Part shown: positions 42,141-54,158 of the stretch, piece after piece | Numbering within the stretch: the stretch's first letter is position 1 | Layout: each line of letters opens with the position of its first letter | NCBI GenBank assembly: GCA_963682025.1 | Contig: OY821518.1 | Location: forward strand, 10,220,090 to 10,284,089 | Length of the DNA: 64,000 bases | From: Cordilura impudica | Taxonomy: Eukaryota > Arthropoda > Insecta > Diptera > Scathophagidae | Direction of reading: 5' to 3' | The notes under the pieces: model-generated | Seen by the model: the letters and a program-made list of their open reading frames with translations, nothing else | Told to the model about the DNA's origin: nothing | Databases searched by the model: none | Made by a program: the position numbers and the translations under genes

Positions 42141-42595
42141 TCTACAATATTAATACGCAAGGCGATTTCTTGTGACCTCTTCTACGCTTTTAGTTAACAA
42201 CCGATTTTGACAAGAAATATACCATTTGAAAGGTATTTGTTTGCACATGTGCATCATCTCTACAGATGTGCACCATCTGTTACAATTTTTTGGAGTAATA
42301 AAAATGTGTTTCCAAAAATTGTATTGAATTATGAATTGGCTAAAATTGATTAGCATACAGTTGGGCTCTTATAAAATTATTTATTCACAAACCCCTTCTG
42401 GTGTTTAACAAATATTTATAATAAAATTTTATGATTTTTATTTAAGAATTCACAATTCAAAACATTTTATTTAAATATTCATAAATTTTTTATATATATA
42501 TAGATTAAAAAAAAATCATTGAAAGAAAAAAATTAAATGAAAAAATAAAATTTCCTAGAATTTGCACTCGAATTTCGAGAGCTGGGGTTTGCTAG
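42141..42595 (+). mobile_element. Non-autonomous Helitron, complete ends
   Basis: TCTACAATATTAATACGC at the start and CTAG at the end, with the CTCGAATTTCGAG palindrome about 18 nt before it; A and T flanks. Internally about 100 bp longer than the 28.97-kb copy. Confidence 0.75.
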
Positions 42596-43708
42596 TTATG
42601 ATAAATACTGGTAAAAAAAAACAAATAACTTTAAACTTAAATGGTATTAGAATTGAAAGATTAATTAGTTTAATTGTTACAGTGTTATTATCTATTTTAT
42701 CATGAATTTAATTTCTCTACAAATATATTCGAAATTAATTATAGAAATTATAGAATTTCTTATTTTAATTTGTTTCTCTATATTTGCCATTAAATTATGA
42801 CCATTTATAATTTCAATTACTCACCAGAAGTTCATTAAGTTTATTATCGCTCATCACTCATGCGTTTCCCATTTCCCTGGTTTTACTTATATTCAAGTAG
42901 TATTCAATTCATAATTAAAATTTCAAGAAGAAAAAAAATAAACTTTTAGAAATTCCAGCTCCTCTTCTCTAACGATTCGTATTTAAAGTTAAATTGTTTG
43001 CATTACTTCAAAAATGTTTGTTCCAATTTTTTCAAATTCAAAATGCAATATTTAAAAATAAATATTACAACTATTTATGTTATGGCAATATGAATGCTGA
43101 ATTGAAAAATAAAAAAAAGCTTTGCATGCATATTTTATTAAAATCGCGTTGTTATTTTCAAAAAAAAAAAAACAAGATTTTTATATTTGGATTTATTAAA
43201 AGCGTTTGTGCCCTCCACAATGGTATTGTCACGGTGTGTTATATGTATAACATGTTTATAAATATTTCGACAAAATTTTTAATTAAGGAAAATATAAGAA
43301 TTTCCATTTAACTGACTCGCAAAAAAAAAGTATCAGTTTGTACTACAAAATTTAATAGTTACAAATGTTTGTGTAAAAATTATAACTAGATTTTCAAATT
43401 GACAGGCTTCGCCAAATTCTAAGGCTGGAATTATTTTTGTCATTTACAAACATCATCGCAAACTTATAACACCCTCACTACGGATTTATTAGGTAATAAA
43501 AGAAGAAGCATAGATTTTAGATGGAAATGAAAACCAATATTTTGATGTTCCAATTCGTGTTGCCACTAATAAATAACACTTAAGACTTTTAAAAATTATA
43601 TTTTAAAATATTCCATTTATTCGTAGAGTCTGCTTGTCTGCCGAAAAAACTTTGAATCGATTTTAACCCTTTCCCAATCGAGCTGAAACTTAGCGGGTAG
43701 ACTCGTGG
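42596..43708. other. AT-rich non-coding stretch
   Basis: The 105-codon frame at 42994-43311 has A/T-rich composition and no family features; I do not call it a gene. Confidence 0.45.
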
Positions 43709-44185
43709 CGACGCACAGTGGGTTCGATTTCCCCAAAATGGAGATTAATTCAACGAAGGGTCTAATTGATTAGGTAGTATTTTTTTTCGATTAGTTATAC
43801 ATAAGTTATAAAAAAAAAAACAAAAATATTGTATACTTTTGAAGAGAACTTTTTTTATTTATTTAATTTAACTAATATTATATTAAAGAATTTGCATTAA
43901 TATTTCTCAAATCAAGCAACTGGAGAGCCTTACGACATCCGATTTTGATGAAATTTGCTATGAGTGTTGTACCTTACACCACCAAGTGAAAATGACAATT
44001 TTGGAACTTTAACCCATTTTGTCCCACACTTGTCTAGTCATTAAATCATTTTGTTGATGTTATTCTTGGTTTTTATACTGTTTTCCTATATTATTCGAGA
44101 AATGAAAATTATATTTATAGCCTTTTATCGAAAAAGTAGCAAAAATATATACATTTTATTTTGTAAAGTGTTTCTAACCTGTTTT

Positions 44186-46261
44186 TTAGAATATATGTCC
44201 AAACTCTTCAGATTCCCATCCATCGACACCGTCACCCTCATCATCGTCATCTATATAATAAGCGATTTCTGTTTCTGTCGCCAAAATTGACAGCGAAATT
44301 AATAGCTCCACTGCTGATTTTGGGAGGTGTTTTATTTTATTTTTATTTAACTTCATTTTTCCAGAAATAATTGGATCTGATGTTAATAGAAACCTATTTA
44401 GTATATCCCGATTCGATTCCTCCCGGCTACATTTACGCGAAAAGTTTTCTCTGTAGTTTTTAAAATCCTTATTTCGAGCTTCTTGTGCTTCTTCTGACAG
44501 TTGGCCAATCGGTAATAAAGCGTGCGAAATGATTTCTGGACCATGTATTAAAAACTTATGCAGAGTAGGAGGCATGTTAAACCACGGATATTTCTCTACA
44601 AAAAGTCGAGCTGTATTATATGAAAATTGCCTGAATTTTTCAACATCGATTTCATGACCAGAAGATACAACAATTAAAATTGTGTGCATCTTTTCAATTA
44701 GTTCAAAATCAATTTTCGTTATATCTGCTGATATACTAGCGTTTTCAAAAAATCTTCTAGCCGTGTTGCCATCATTCGCATTGCCGAATCCGGGTTTTGG
44801 TTGGTCTATAATAAGACCAGTTTTATTTCTAAATTCCGTTTGAATTCGTCTCTTGTTTTCAGCAACTATTGTTTTATCGGAATCAGTTCTAGCTTGCCAT
44901 TTTTTTATTGGTAATTTATACGACACGTGTAAAAGACATTCATAAAAACGAATCCAACCATGTAATATAGATAGACCAAAATCCAACGTATCCTTGGCGA
45001 TCATTCTTTCCACATTATTAAAATCTTTACTGGATGACCCACATAAATAACACCTCTGGGTTGATTTTGTGTCTGTGAGTACATTGCAAACTTTTCCATC
45101 TACCATTACTAACATAAGCTTATGAGCTACGCTTACAGATCTGTCTTCTGTGAATACTAGAGAATTTTCAAGCTCATTTATCTCTTCATCCACCCTTTTT
45201 TTTTTTTCTTGTGTGGAGACACTCAAACATTCTTTAACAAATTCAATTTTTAATGGCCTACAAAATCTTTTTGATGATGGGCGAGGATTTTGCCAGATAA
45301 CTTTTTTTTGACACACCATTCTAAGTGGAACAATGCACGTTATGAAAACCGCTGCGTCACTTGCACCATGACCATGGAAAGCTTGTTTGTATGAGCTGTG
45401 TCCGGAGCTTCCATCAAATCCCCACTTTGTGTATAAGATAATTTTTGACAATTCGTAATCAGATAAGGTGGCAATAACATCTTTTTGCAGTAAAACTAAA
45501 CGCTCAACAGTGTGATTAAGAAGAGCTTGCAGACTTATTTGAGCTGTTGTTTCGGTTAGTCGTATTGCGTCTTCCATTGGGTAGCAATCTTTTTTCGCTT
45601 GTTGGACGATTGTGTAAGAAGGAAACTTCTCCGGAGCAGCTTTTCTAATCACATTATACTGGCTACGAGTAAGCTTTGCTTCTGCCAGCACTATAAGCGC
45701 AGATTCTGCACTTAGTTGTTTTGCACGTTCTTGTGATGTCAAACTTGCCATATATTTTGCAGCTCTAGATGGGGAAGAAGTAACATCTTTCAATATTTTT
45801 GATGCTTCTATATGGCCAGAAGCTCGTAAACTCATTTGAGTGGCATAGCTTAACACAGACAGCGATGACTTATCTCTTATATCCTTGCATTTCTTTGTTT
45901 TTGTTTTTGATGAACATTCATCAAACTCCATTTCTTTGCGGCCTCTTTTATTTGTGTGCACTACAAATGAGATGGAAGAATCTAACCAGTTTTTATTATC
46001 TCTACAAAAACGGCCATCATGTCTATTTGATTTAGACCATCGACTTTTAAAATCAAAAACGTAACTATTAAATTTAGTTTGAAAATCTTTCATATCAACA
46101 GGGTTTGTACGTTTTATTATTTCTTCTTTCAAAATATTAATTTTTTCTTTAAATAGCAAAGAGTCTGCATTCGGAAAAATATCGTAAAGACTCTGACGAG
46201 AGAAAAATACTGTTTTGGAGCTTGTTCCTAAAAAGTTTAGACAGTAGCATATTATAAATCA
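44186..46261 (-). CDS. Transib (RAG1-core-like) transposase, long open frame
   Basis: An uninterrupted frame of 657 codons from a TTG at 46159 to the stop at 44186; it stays open upstream to about 46250 (GTSSKTVFFSRQSLYDIFPNADSL, read before residue 1), so the true start is further 5'. Transib transposases are the relatives of the RAG1 core and cut DNA with a DDE triad. Numbering from 46159: D249 in KWGFDGSSGH, D363 in VLTDTKS, and E556/E557/E560 in LSEEAQEAR are candidates for the triad; C370 and C373 (CYLC) with H534 and H539 (HKFLIH) fit the zinc site of RAG1. The acidic C-terminus (DDDDEGDG) is unusual. A probable 5' coding exon (46262-46350) has CVCENVKC and ESAVKFVIG, with GTAAT after it and TTTTTAG before 46235, though the phase does not join cleanly. 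Possibly active until recently. Confidence 0.88.
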
Positions 46262-46367
46262 GAAGCTTAAAGTATTTGTTTGTACCAATTACCCAATAAC
46301 AAACTTTACAGCACTTTCAGTACATTTGACGTTTTCACAAACACAAAAATAACGAATAACTAGTAAC

Positions 46368-46625
46368 CAGGCTTGCCATTTTTACACCTTGGGTGCTAGA
46401 TCTAGCACAATCTAGCAACCAACATTTTTAAAATTTGCTATTTTTTTGTTTAGCTCTTTTTAAAACTTTTTTTTATTGTTTCTAAATTTAATAATTTTAT
46501 TTTTTGCGTATTTAGTAATTTTACTAGTTTTTTTTTGCAGGGCCTTTAATTAATTTTTAAGAGCTGTTTAGCAACTTTTTTTAAATGCCCTAGCACTATT
46601 TCATATTTATCTTATGGCAACACTG
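46368..46625. mobile_element. hAT-like MITE in the 5' part of the Transib
   Basis: 258 bp with ends CAGGCTTGCCATTTTTA and (reverse) CAGTGTTGCCATAAGATA. Flanks CTAGTAAC (46360-46367) and CTACCAAC (46626-46633) agree at 6 of 8 positions, a worn 8-bp duplication as made by hAT transposases. It lies just upstream of, or within, the first transposase exon. Confidence 0.68.
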
Positions 46626-47422
46626 CTACCAACAAACAAAAAAATTGTAGTATAACAATAACAACAATAACAATCATAACAACGAAAACGAGAACAAAAC
46701 AAATTAAAGACAACAAGAACCGCTTTTTTATGAGTGGCTATTTTTTTAATTTATTAAATACATTTAATTGGCGCAAAAACGCGCAACATTTTTTTTATAA
46801 ATATGAAAGCTTACATACTACAGTTTAATACACAATTTACACTTTTACCCAATTTTACCCTATTCCCATTTAAAACTCCACATATATTTTAAAAATAGCC
46901 CAAATTTAAGCATATTTAAAAAAAAAAGTTTTCTACATATTTTTTGTTAAATTTTTTTTTTTTAAATTACGTTAAAATACCTGACGTTGAAGATTCCATA
47001 ATAAAAGTATCACTTTTGACTGTTAAAAATAAAAATATTTAGCTTTAAAGTATGACAAATTTCAATTTTCACAACTATTAGAAAAAAACTTAAAAATTTC
47101 TTAACTTTAAGGCTACGTAGCAAGAAAAGTAAAAAACATATGACATTGAAATTTTCGGTAGTGATGTAGAATTTAGTACTCTTTAATCGAGTAATAAGTA
47201 TTTTTTAAAAAACTTCATTTTCATTATTCAATTAATCTCCATTTTTTGCGATTTCAACCCAATGTGCGACGATAAGAATGATCTGATAAATTTTTGTTTA
47301 AAGAAATTTAATTATATTATAATTTTGGATTTTTCGAAATTTTAACGAATTTGAGATTTTTGACATAGATATTGTTCTAGACAAGTTTCACATTCAGTAA
47401 ATCAATTATTTGTATAACTTAA

Positions 47423-49138
47423 CTAGCTGGACCCGGCAAACGTTGTTTTGCCCTCAATGAATTTTTTATTTTAGTTAGAATCTGTATATATAGGTATATA
47501 TACCTATATAAAAAAAAAACGTTTTTGCATTTGTTAATATTAATTGAAAACTGTTAAAGAAAAACCATGAAAATGAAAATAAATATTTATTGTAACATAC
47601 ATATAAGAATGACCAATATATTTCTATTATTGTAATTCTAAAAAGAATGGACAATATTCTGGCAGTAAATGAAAAAATTTCCTGGCTTTCCGACACGGCA
47701 ACATGCCACATATAGTTGCTCGTGGGAAAAACAACTGTTTTCGAGGTCCAAACCACATATTTGTAATGATTGTCCTTGAGATTTATTAATGGTCATGGCA
47801 AAGCCCAATCTCATCGAAAATTGTAATCTATTTAATATTATCGGTGTGTCGGTAGGAATCATAGGAATTCTTGGCAGCAAAACATGTTCTCTTTAAAATT
47901 TTCCTTTGAGAATTGTGGCCTCAATAACATTAGGCATTATTCTCTCAACAATTAACCTGGTTCCATTACATAGTCTCGGCGCGTTGAGGTTACGCAGCAA
48001 AATTGTTGGAAAACCAACTTTTAATTTTAATACATGTGGCGGTAGACCGGGCACATCAAGTGAATTCAAAAATTCTGTTGGAGAATTGACTGCTTCATTT
48101 TCTTCAACAACAATATCCATAGATTTGAAAGAAAACGTTTCGGAATCAATCATGTCCTGAATAACAACATGTTATCGACATAGAAATTTTTTGCGGCTAA
48201 AATAGCTCTTTCACTTAACCAATCATGGTTACGATATTGATTTTGAATGTCGGGGAATACATTTTCAATTAATTCATCGCGTGACGATATAAATTGACAA
48301 AAATCTTGTGGAAATTTTAATAGTTTGACTGGTTGGGTTAATATTGATTTTACCATTACCAAGATCAAGTAGTTGTTTTGAAAATTGGTCAGCCGTTGGT
48401 TCGTTTTGTATTTATAGTTTAATTTTATAGTTTGAACGCTACTCCATAATGTTGATGATTTTCAGCAGGTATTTATTTCGTCAGCATAGGTTGATTTTGG
48501 TATGACTGGCAATGTTTGACGAAAATCTCCAGATAATAAAATGAGAGCTCCACCAAAAAGTCTTTCATTGCCTTACAAATCTTGTAAAGTTCTATGTAAT
48601 GCTTCTAAGGAAAGTTTGTGAGCCATGTTTTACATTCATCCCAAATAATAATATTGTATTTGTGCAGAACTTTTCCCATACCGGAATGTTTTTTGATATT
48701 ACATACGGCATTCTCATGCGTTTGTACGTTTAACGGTGATTTGAGTGCTGAATGAGCTGTACGACCACCATGCTATGATATTGCGGCTATTCCGGACAAA
48801 GCAATAGCCAATGCAATTTTTCCTTCATTTTTGGTTAGAATATTTATATATAAAAACGTTTGTGAATTTTGTAACTTATACAATTTAAATAAATTTGACA
48901 AGTTATTATTTTTCGAACGCCAGCGCCATCTACCGGGTCCAACAAAAAAAATTTTTGGCATCATCTAACATACATATATGTACATTCTTAGTTTCAGTAA
49001 AATCGCACCGTAAATAAGAATATTCGAAATAACTTCACCCCAGCGCCACCTATCGGGTCCATTTGTACGTACAAAAATTTCTTATGACGAAACATACGTA
49101 CATTCTTAAGTGCAGTTAATTGGGCTAAATATTGACAA
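47423..49138 (-). mobile_element. Helitron with helicase remnant, 5' part missing
   Basis: The 3' end is at 47423 (CTAG on the minus strand, next base T), preceded by the hairpin GGCAAA-ACAACG-TTTGCC. The coding strand then shows the C-terminal half of a PIF1-type Helitron helicase, and the right part (48900-49138) is shared with 57440-57650. Rep domain and 5' TC end are not present. Confidence 0.85.
47640..48965 (-). pseudogene. Helitron PIF1-like helicase, C-terminal part
   Basis: Read on the minus strand: NEGKIALAIALSGIAA (48840), HGGRTAHSALKSPLNVQTHE (48770), GKVLHKYNIIIWDECKTWL (48670; Walker-B DEC), a degraded LFGGALILLSGDFRQ-type region, then open pieces at 48368-48150 (NHDWLSERAILAAKN), 48153-47893 (PTEFLNSLDVPGLPPHVL, LRNLNAPRLCNGTRLIV) and 47880-47638 (FAMTINKSQGQSLQICGL, LYVACCRVGKPGNFF). 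The P-loop near 48940 reads VGPGRWRWR and is damaged. Stops and frame changes separate the pieces. The C-terminus lies about 215 bp from the element's 3' end, the expected Helitron arrangement. Confidence 0.88.
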
Positions 49139-49945
49139 TTTAACGAAAGATTTTACCCTCGAAGAAAAACTGACAGAAAATAAATTAAAAACGAAGTGTT
49201 TGTTGTACAGTGTTATTTGTAACCGTAAGTAAAACATTTTATTATTTTTAGTACACATTACTTTTTACGCATAAAATTATTGTAACCCACACTATGTATG
49301 AGTGTTTACCTAACAGGAATGTTGCTTTTTTTTAATTTGGCCACTAAAAAAATGAATATATAGGAAACATAACCGCAATTAAAAACCACTGTCGTCTGCG
49401 CATATAATGACAAGCATAATTTGCGGCAAATAGCAGCCATTGACATTAAAAAAGTTTCATGACTACATACTAAATATTTAGTATCTGCAGTTGGACCCTG
49501 CGTTTGAAATTATTTCTACTTATGTATCACAAAGTTGGGTTAGATTAATGAAACCCCTAATTATATCGCAATGTTATCTGATTTGATTTAATTTTGGGAA
49601 GTGAGTTAACTTAACGTATAAGTTAACACTGGTTTATTATGGAATTCTGTTTGAGCTTAACCAAGTAATATTGGAAAGTTAAAAGCGAGGTGGAATTGGC
49701 AAAATTTCAACAGCTGCTAAACAAAAAACAAACAAAACACAGCACAGTACTTTAATAAACAAATGTTTTTTATTTTATTTTATTTATTTATTTTTTATTT
49801 TTGTAATAAATAGTACGTATATTAAATTTTGTATTTAATTTAAAAAAATAAAAGTATTTTAAGAACGCGAGTTTTTGTATTAATTCTTGTTGTTTCGATT
49901 GGAATTGTTTCTTCCTGATATTTGCACACATTGCCATATTTAAAG
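49139..49945. other. Non-coding stretch
   Basis: AT-rich; no features beyond A/T runs such as 49770-49800. Confidence 0.45.
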
Positions 49946-50229
49946 CAGTGCTCAAAATTATAGCACACTTCTATAGAACTTATAAAACTTCATTAATTTA
50001 TAGTAAAAAAAAATATACTTTTCCTGGGTTTAATAAAAGGTATTTATTTAAATTTATTAAAATAGTATCACAATTCGGTTTTGCAACAACTTTAGAACAA
50101 CTTAAAAACTAATGCGTTAAAATTGTAGCACACGACTAGTTTAATTAAAATTTAAATTAAGCTAAACGTTTATGAAAAATGTATGAAATATTTCCATCTT
50201 TAGATTTTAATACACATTTTATTTTATTT

Positions 50230-51170
50230 TTTTTTTAATCAAATTGACCAACCTAGAGCACTCATCTACAGTAATTTTAGACCAAATGTTCTTTATATCA
50301 GTTTTCAATTCGTCTTTTGTTAATATTTTGTATTTTTAAATATCGCGATCCATAATGACAAAAATTTTTTGGCCCAGATCCATCTCTTATTGTACCGATC
50401 GTCTCAGAATCACTATCATTATATGAGTCGATTTAAAAATGTCCGTCCGTCCGTCACTTTGTCTGTCCGTCTGTGTGTCCATGTTAACCTTGTAATCAAA
50501 CTACAGATCGTAAATATGAATATATTTTGACAATAGCACGAACTCTATTGAAATTGGTGAAAATCGCCATTTGTGATCGGGATTGGTCCATTTATCAACC
50601 TAGAGTCCGTGTAAATATAGCATCCGATATGAACTTTTTCATATGAACTTTTTAATAAAATGCCACTCAAATTTGGGCTATGCTTCTTTTCTATATCCCA
50701 TTTGTTGGACCTAAGAGAAAGGGTCTTTGCGTAGGGTATCGTATAGTATATAATTTTCTCACTTATTTCGATCGAATTTCAATTTGGAGATGTTGATGGC
50801 CAATCTAACACAGATATGTTTTTTGGTTTTAAACCAATCCAGCGAAATTTTTGCCTTGTTGGAAATAGATTTGGGTTGTTGCAGACCTCAAAATTCTTTC
50901 GTAATATGCTGGAAATTCTTCGGAAATCAATTCAATATATTTTCTAGCATTTAGACGTCCTTCATAAAATACTAATAAGTCTACCATCATCACCTTGTTC
51001 CCTCGGCTGAAAACAGAATGGCTGCACCTTTTCCTGCATTGTATGATTTTTACTATTAATCAACTCAAAATTGAATTCATCGCAAAAAACGACCAGATTC
51101 CAGGCTCTTTCTGTCCAATATACGAACCTCTTGCTCCAATCAAATCAATTTTTAGTCTGAAGATTGTTAC
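50230..51170 (-). pseudogene. Tc1-like transposase pseudogene
   Basis: From 51165 downward: GQKEPGIWSFFAMN shifted to VVFCDEFNFELINSKN (first catalytic D region), REQGDDGRLISILEGRLNAR with KYIELISEEFPAYYERI, then YFQQGKNFAGLV and, after the mini-me insertion, a C-terminus DELKTDIKNIWSKITVDECS (50240-50310). The N-terminal DNA-binding part is missing and the QQDN motif has lost its D. Confidence 0.75.
50370..50775 (+). mobile_element. mini-me/DINE-like (GTCY)n element, second copy
   Basis: GTCCGTCCGTC at 50441-50472 with GTGTGTCCATGTTAACCTTG, the TATGAATATATTTTGAC box and GGGTATCGTATAGTATA, all colinear with 27610-27905. It splits the Tc1 transposase pseudogene. Confidence 0.62.
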
Positions 51171-51184
51171 GGTAAGTCCAAATT

Positions 51185-51600
51185 TTTCGGGGTAACTTTT
51201 GAGAACTAACGTTAATAAGTTAGTAGCCATGCCGGAAATGGGCGGAATCCGAAAAGTGGGCGTGGCACCTCCCATACAAAGTAATTCAACATCATATATC
51301 TCGAGCTCTATTACAGAAACTGCTTTGTAAATTTGTCTGAGGCCATTTATTATTAATGTGAGTAGTCGGACAAACAATGGGCGGGATGGCACCCATACAA
51401 AGGAAATATTTAATGTCATATATCTGGAGTACTGTAGTTTCAAAAGCATTGGGACTTTGTGTTTGTTCATAAGTTATTAATGTGGCGGACAAAAATGGGC
51501 GGGATCGGAGCAGTGGATGTGGCACCTCCTTTACAAAAAATATGAACTACTATGAAAGCGACAGTCTTGAAACTTTTGACCAGTACATTAATTACCAATA
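51185..51600. repeat. Diverged tandem repeat, 120-140-bp unit
   Basis: The word AATGGGCGG followed by GGCACC..CCCATACAAA and a CATATATCT box recurs at about 51237, 51376 and 51494. Open frames here are by-products of the repeat. Confidence 0.65.
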
Positions 51601-52122
51601 TAAGTAGTCGTGGAAAATATGGACAAAATCGCCAAATTCAAAAATCACGAAAATTAATAATTGCCAAATACAATAATCTTCAAATTCAAAAATCGCAAAA
51701 ATCAAAACTGCTAAAATAAAAAATATTCTAAATTCAAGACAAAACGTTAACGAATTTAATTTGGAAAATCCACGTTTTTCTCATGGCAGCCATATGTAGT
51801 TTGCTCAGAGTAGGAACGCCGAAAAATTTTGTAGTTTTTGTACCGAATGAATATCAAAAAAAAAATAAAATTAAAGATTGTATATCAGCAAACATTGAAG
51901 TAAAAAAACATAAAATAAAATGTTTTTGTTGTACAATACAAACTTCGTAGGAAAAATTGATTATGAAAACATACATGTAAAAAAGTCTCGGTAAGTCGTA
52001 GTGAAACACGACACGACTAAGTAAACAATTAGAAAAAATTAACTAATTTTAGAAGAAATATTTTTAAAAAAATTAATATTCGAAATTTTTTTGTAAAGCG
52101 TGCTATAATTTTGAGCAGTTCT

Positions 52123-54069
52123 TTACATAAGAAATCTGCAAGGCATTCTAATTTTTCTGTACAGCGTATGGCAGCATTATCTAATTAAACATTTCATAAA
52201 CTAGCATTCAAAAACAGCATGATTGATTAACACCTGCTGAAATTCGTTTTCTAATTAACTTAACGCATTTGCATCCCAAAAACCAGCTCTAACTGTAGCT
52301 ACCGTGTTTGGATTAAAATTTCAAGAATTGAAAGTTATTGTAAATATGTTAAACATATTGTTATAGTCATTTATAAATTCTTTACATTTGTTTTTTTTAA
52401 CCATGAATAGAGCTTTAAAAACTAAAATTATATAAAATACCTTAAGCTTATTAGAGCCTATTATTGAAAAATAAAAGCAATTAGCGACACGTTTAGTTAA
52501 ACATGAATTATTAAAAATTTTATTTAAAAATTCAATACTAAATTTCTTTATAAGATTCGCAAATAGTTGTCAGGAAAACTTTCCATCATTTAATGTTTAC
52601 ACGAACGTTTGTTGGCAATTTGGCAAGTACTAGTTACGACAAGTACTCTTGGTCTTCTCTTGTGTTTGGCTTGTAGTAGTAGTCAATTATTGCTTTTTTT
52701 GTTTGTTTGATTTTTATATTTACAAATACAGTTTTTACTGTCATACACGCATTTAGTTTGAAACCATTCAAGCACTTTATACAACTAAAAAACATACAAA
52801 GTCATGGTCTAGTAGTTCAGGTTCAGTGTTTAACTACCACCACCAATGCTGCAAGCGCTTTAAGTTGGAATATAATTTATTTTATTTTTAAGTGGTAATT
52901 TTTATCTACATATTATAGAAATAAACGGAACAAAATGTTTCTATATTTCATATAAGTTGTCAATTAATTATTTACTCATATATTCGAAACATATTTTGTA
53001 TTGGTTGTTAATGTAAATCACTTGAGCTAAATGTCCTTATTAAAAACAATTTTGAGTTTGCAAATGAATGTATCTTTTTGAACAAAATATCGCACAATAA
53101 ACACTTGAAAGTGTTTACTGTTAACTATACTTGAAAGAGCTGTGACTTCCGGCAATAAAGTTTTTATGGTGCTTTTAATTCACACATTCTAAAAACCATT
53201 GTTTAAGTAGATTTCATGTAAGAAGTTTTAATTTCAACCCTACTTTGAAAAATACATATATATATATATATAATATATATATATCCAAATTCAAAATACT
53301 TATATTAAAATTTGCTTTTGTTAATAAATACAAAGCGACCACCAGCTTCATTAATTTACTTCGTTTATGTTTTGTTCTCAGTTTGTAAAAAATAATAAAT
53401 GTTTTATATTGTTATAATTTTTATTGATAAACTTCAAGCTTAAAATTCAATATGTCATATAATTGTTTTATGAACTAACATGTTTTAATTTATTATTAGT
53501 TATTTTTTATTATACAAATGAAAAAATTGTGTTAATTTATAAAAACAATATTAGTTTATCACAATTACTTAAGGAGACAACAGATAAAGACAATGTAAAT
53601 TGTTTGCTGGGTTTCGTCGTCTGATCTCTATGCATATTTAGATACGAGTACGAACAATGTAAGTTTGGTATGATGTACGAGTATATAATACTCGTATTAT
53701 TTCAACATGCATATACTTGTATAAGTAGTTGACATATATTTCCATCACGTTGTTGTTTGTAAACAATAAAACTAAACTTTAGCCATAATATTGTTATTGT
53801 TTTTGTTTTTTTATTTATTTAACTTGCAAATTTAAGACAAAGTTCAATGAACTATTTTAAAAATATTAAATTAATCCATTTCCGGATATTATTCGATTTA
53901 CTCACCCCTCTAGCAGATATATTTTGCTTTAAAAATAAATCTATTAAAAAAGTAAGGAATTTAAATGCGGTCTAGTCGGAAAAAAATAGGGATGAGTGGT
54001 TATTCTATTGGTTATGAGGATCTTAAAAATAAGTTTTACTAAAAATAAATTTAAAAAAAAAAAATAATT
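52123..54069. other. Non-coding stretch with a (TA)n microsatellite
   Basis: No gene recognised. Alternating TA at about 53258-53284; ACGAGTATATAATACTCGT (53676-53694) is a near-perfect palindrome. Confidence 0.45.
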
Positions 54070-54146
54070 ATAAAAGGTTGAGCTGAGATTTGAACCAGCG
54101 ATCTTCAGACTGCCAGTAGTTAGCACTATATACTGAGCTCGAGCCA
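54053..54146 (-). repeat. tRNA-derived SINE or tRNA pseudogene
   Basis: On the minus strand, AGCTCAGTATATAGTGC resembles a Pol III A box (54123-54139) and GGTTCAAATCTC a B box (54085-54096), at tRNA-like spacing. A 12-nt T run (A run at 54053-54064 on the plus strand) follows as a terminator. The acceptor stem does not pair well, so it is not called a functional tRNA. Confidence 0.55.
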
Positions 54147-54158
54147 TTTAATATATGA

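Larger units (their letters stand above)
43714..47266 (-). mobile_element. Transib DNA transposon, complete ends
   Basis: Ends read CACAGTGGGTTCGATTTCCC (left) and, reversed, CACATTGGGTTGAAATCGCA (right); about 40 bp are similar through AAAATGGAGATTAATT. The first seven bases of the left end equal the RAG recombination-signal heptamer CACAGTG. Directly outside both ends is CGACG (43709-43713, 47267-47271), a GC-rich 5-bp duplication as known for Transib. 3,553 bp with one long minus-strand transposase frame and a nested hAT-type MITE. Confidence 0.93.
49946..52122 (-). mobile_element. Third Tc1-like transposon, with two insertions
   Basis: Ends CAGTGCTCAAAATTATAGCAC and, reversed, ACTGCTCAAAATTATAGCAC, with TAAAG outside both. 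Transposase pieces on the minus strand; a mini-me-like element (50370-50775) and a tandem repeat block (51185-51600) are inserted. Confidence 0.78.

Noticed and set aside
42994..43311. 105-codon frame
   Set aside because: F/K/N/Y-rich translation of AT-rich DNA, no family features, not near any promoter or splice signal.
45799..46035. Plus-strand frame opposite the Transib transposase
   Set aside because: Antisense shadow of a well-supported coding region.
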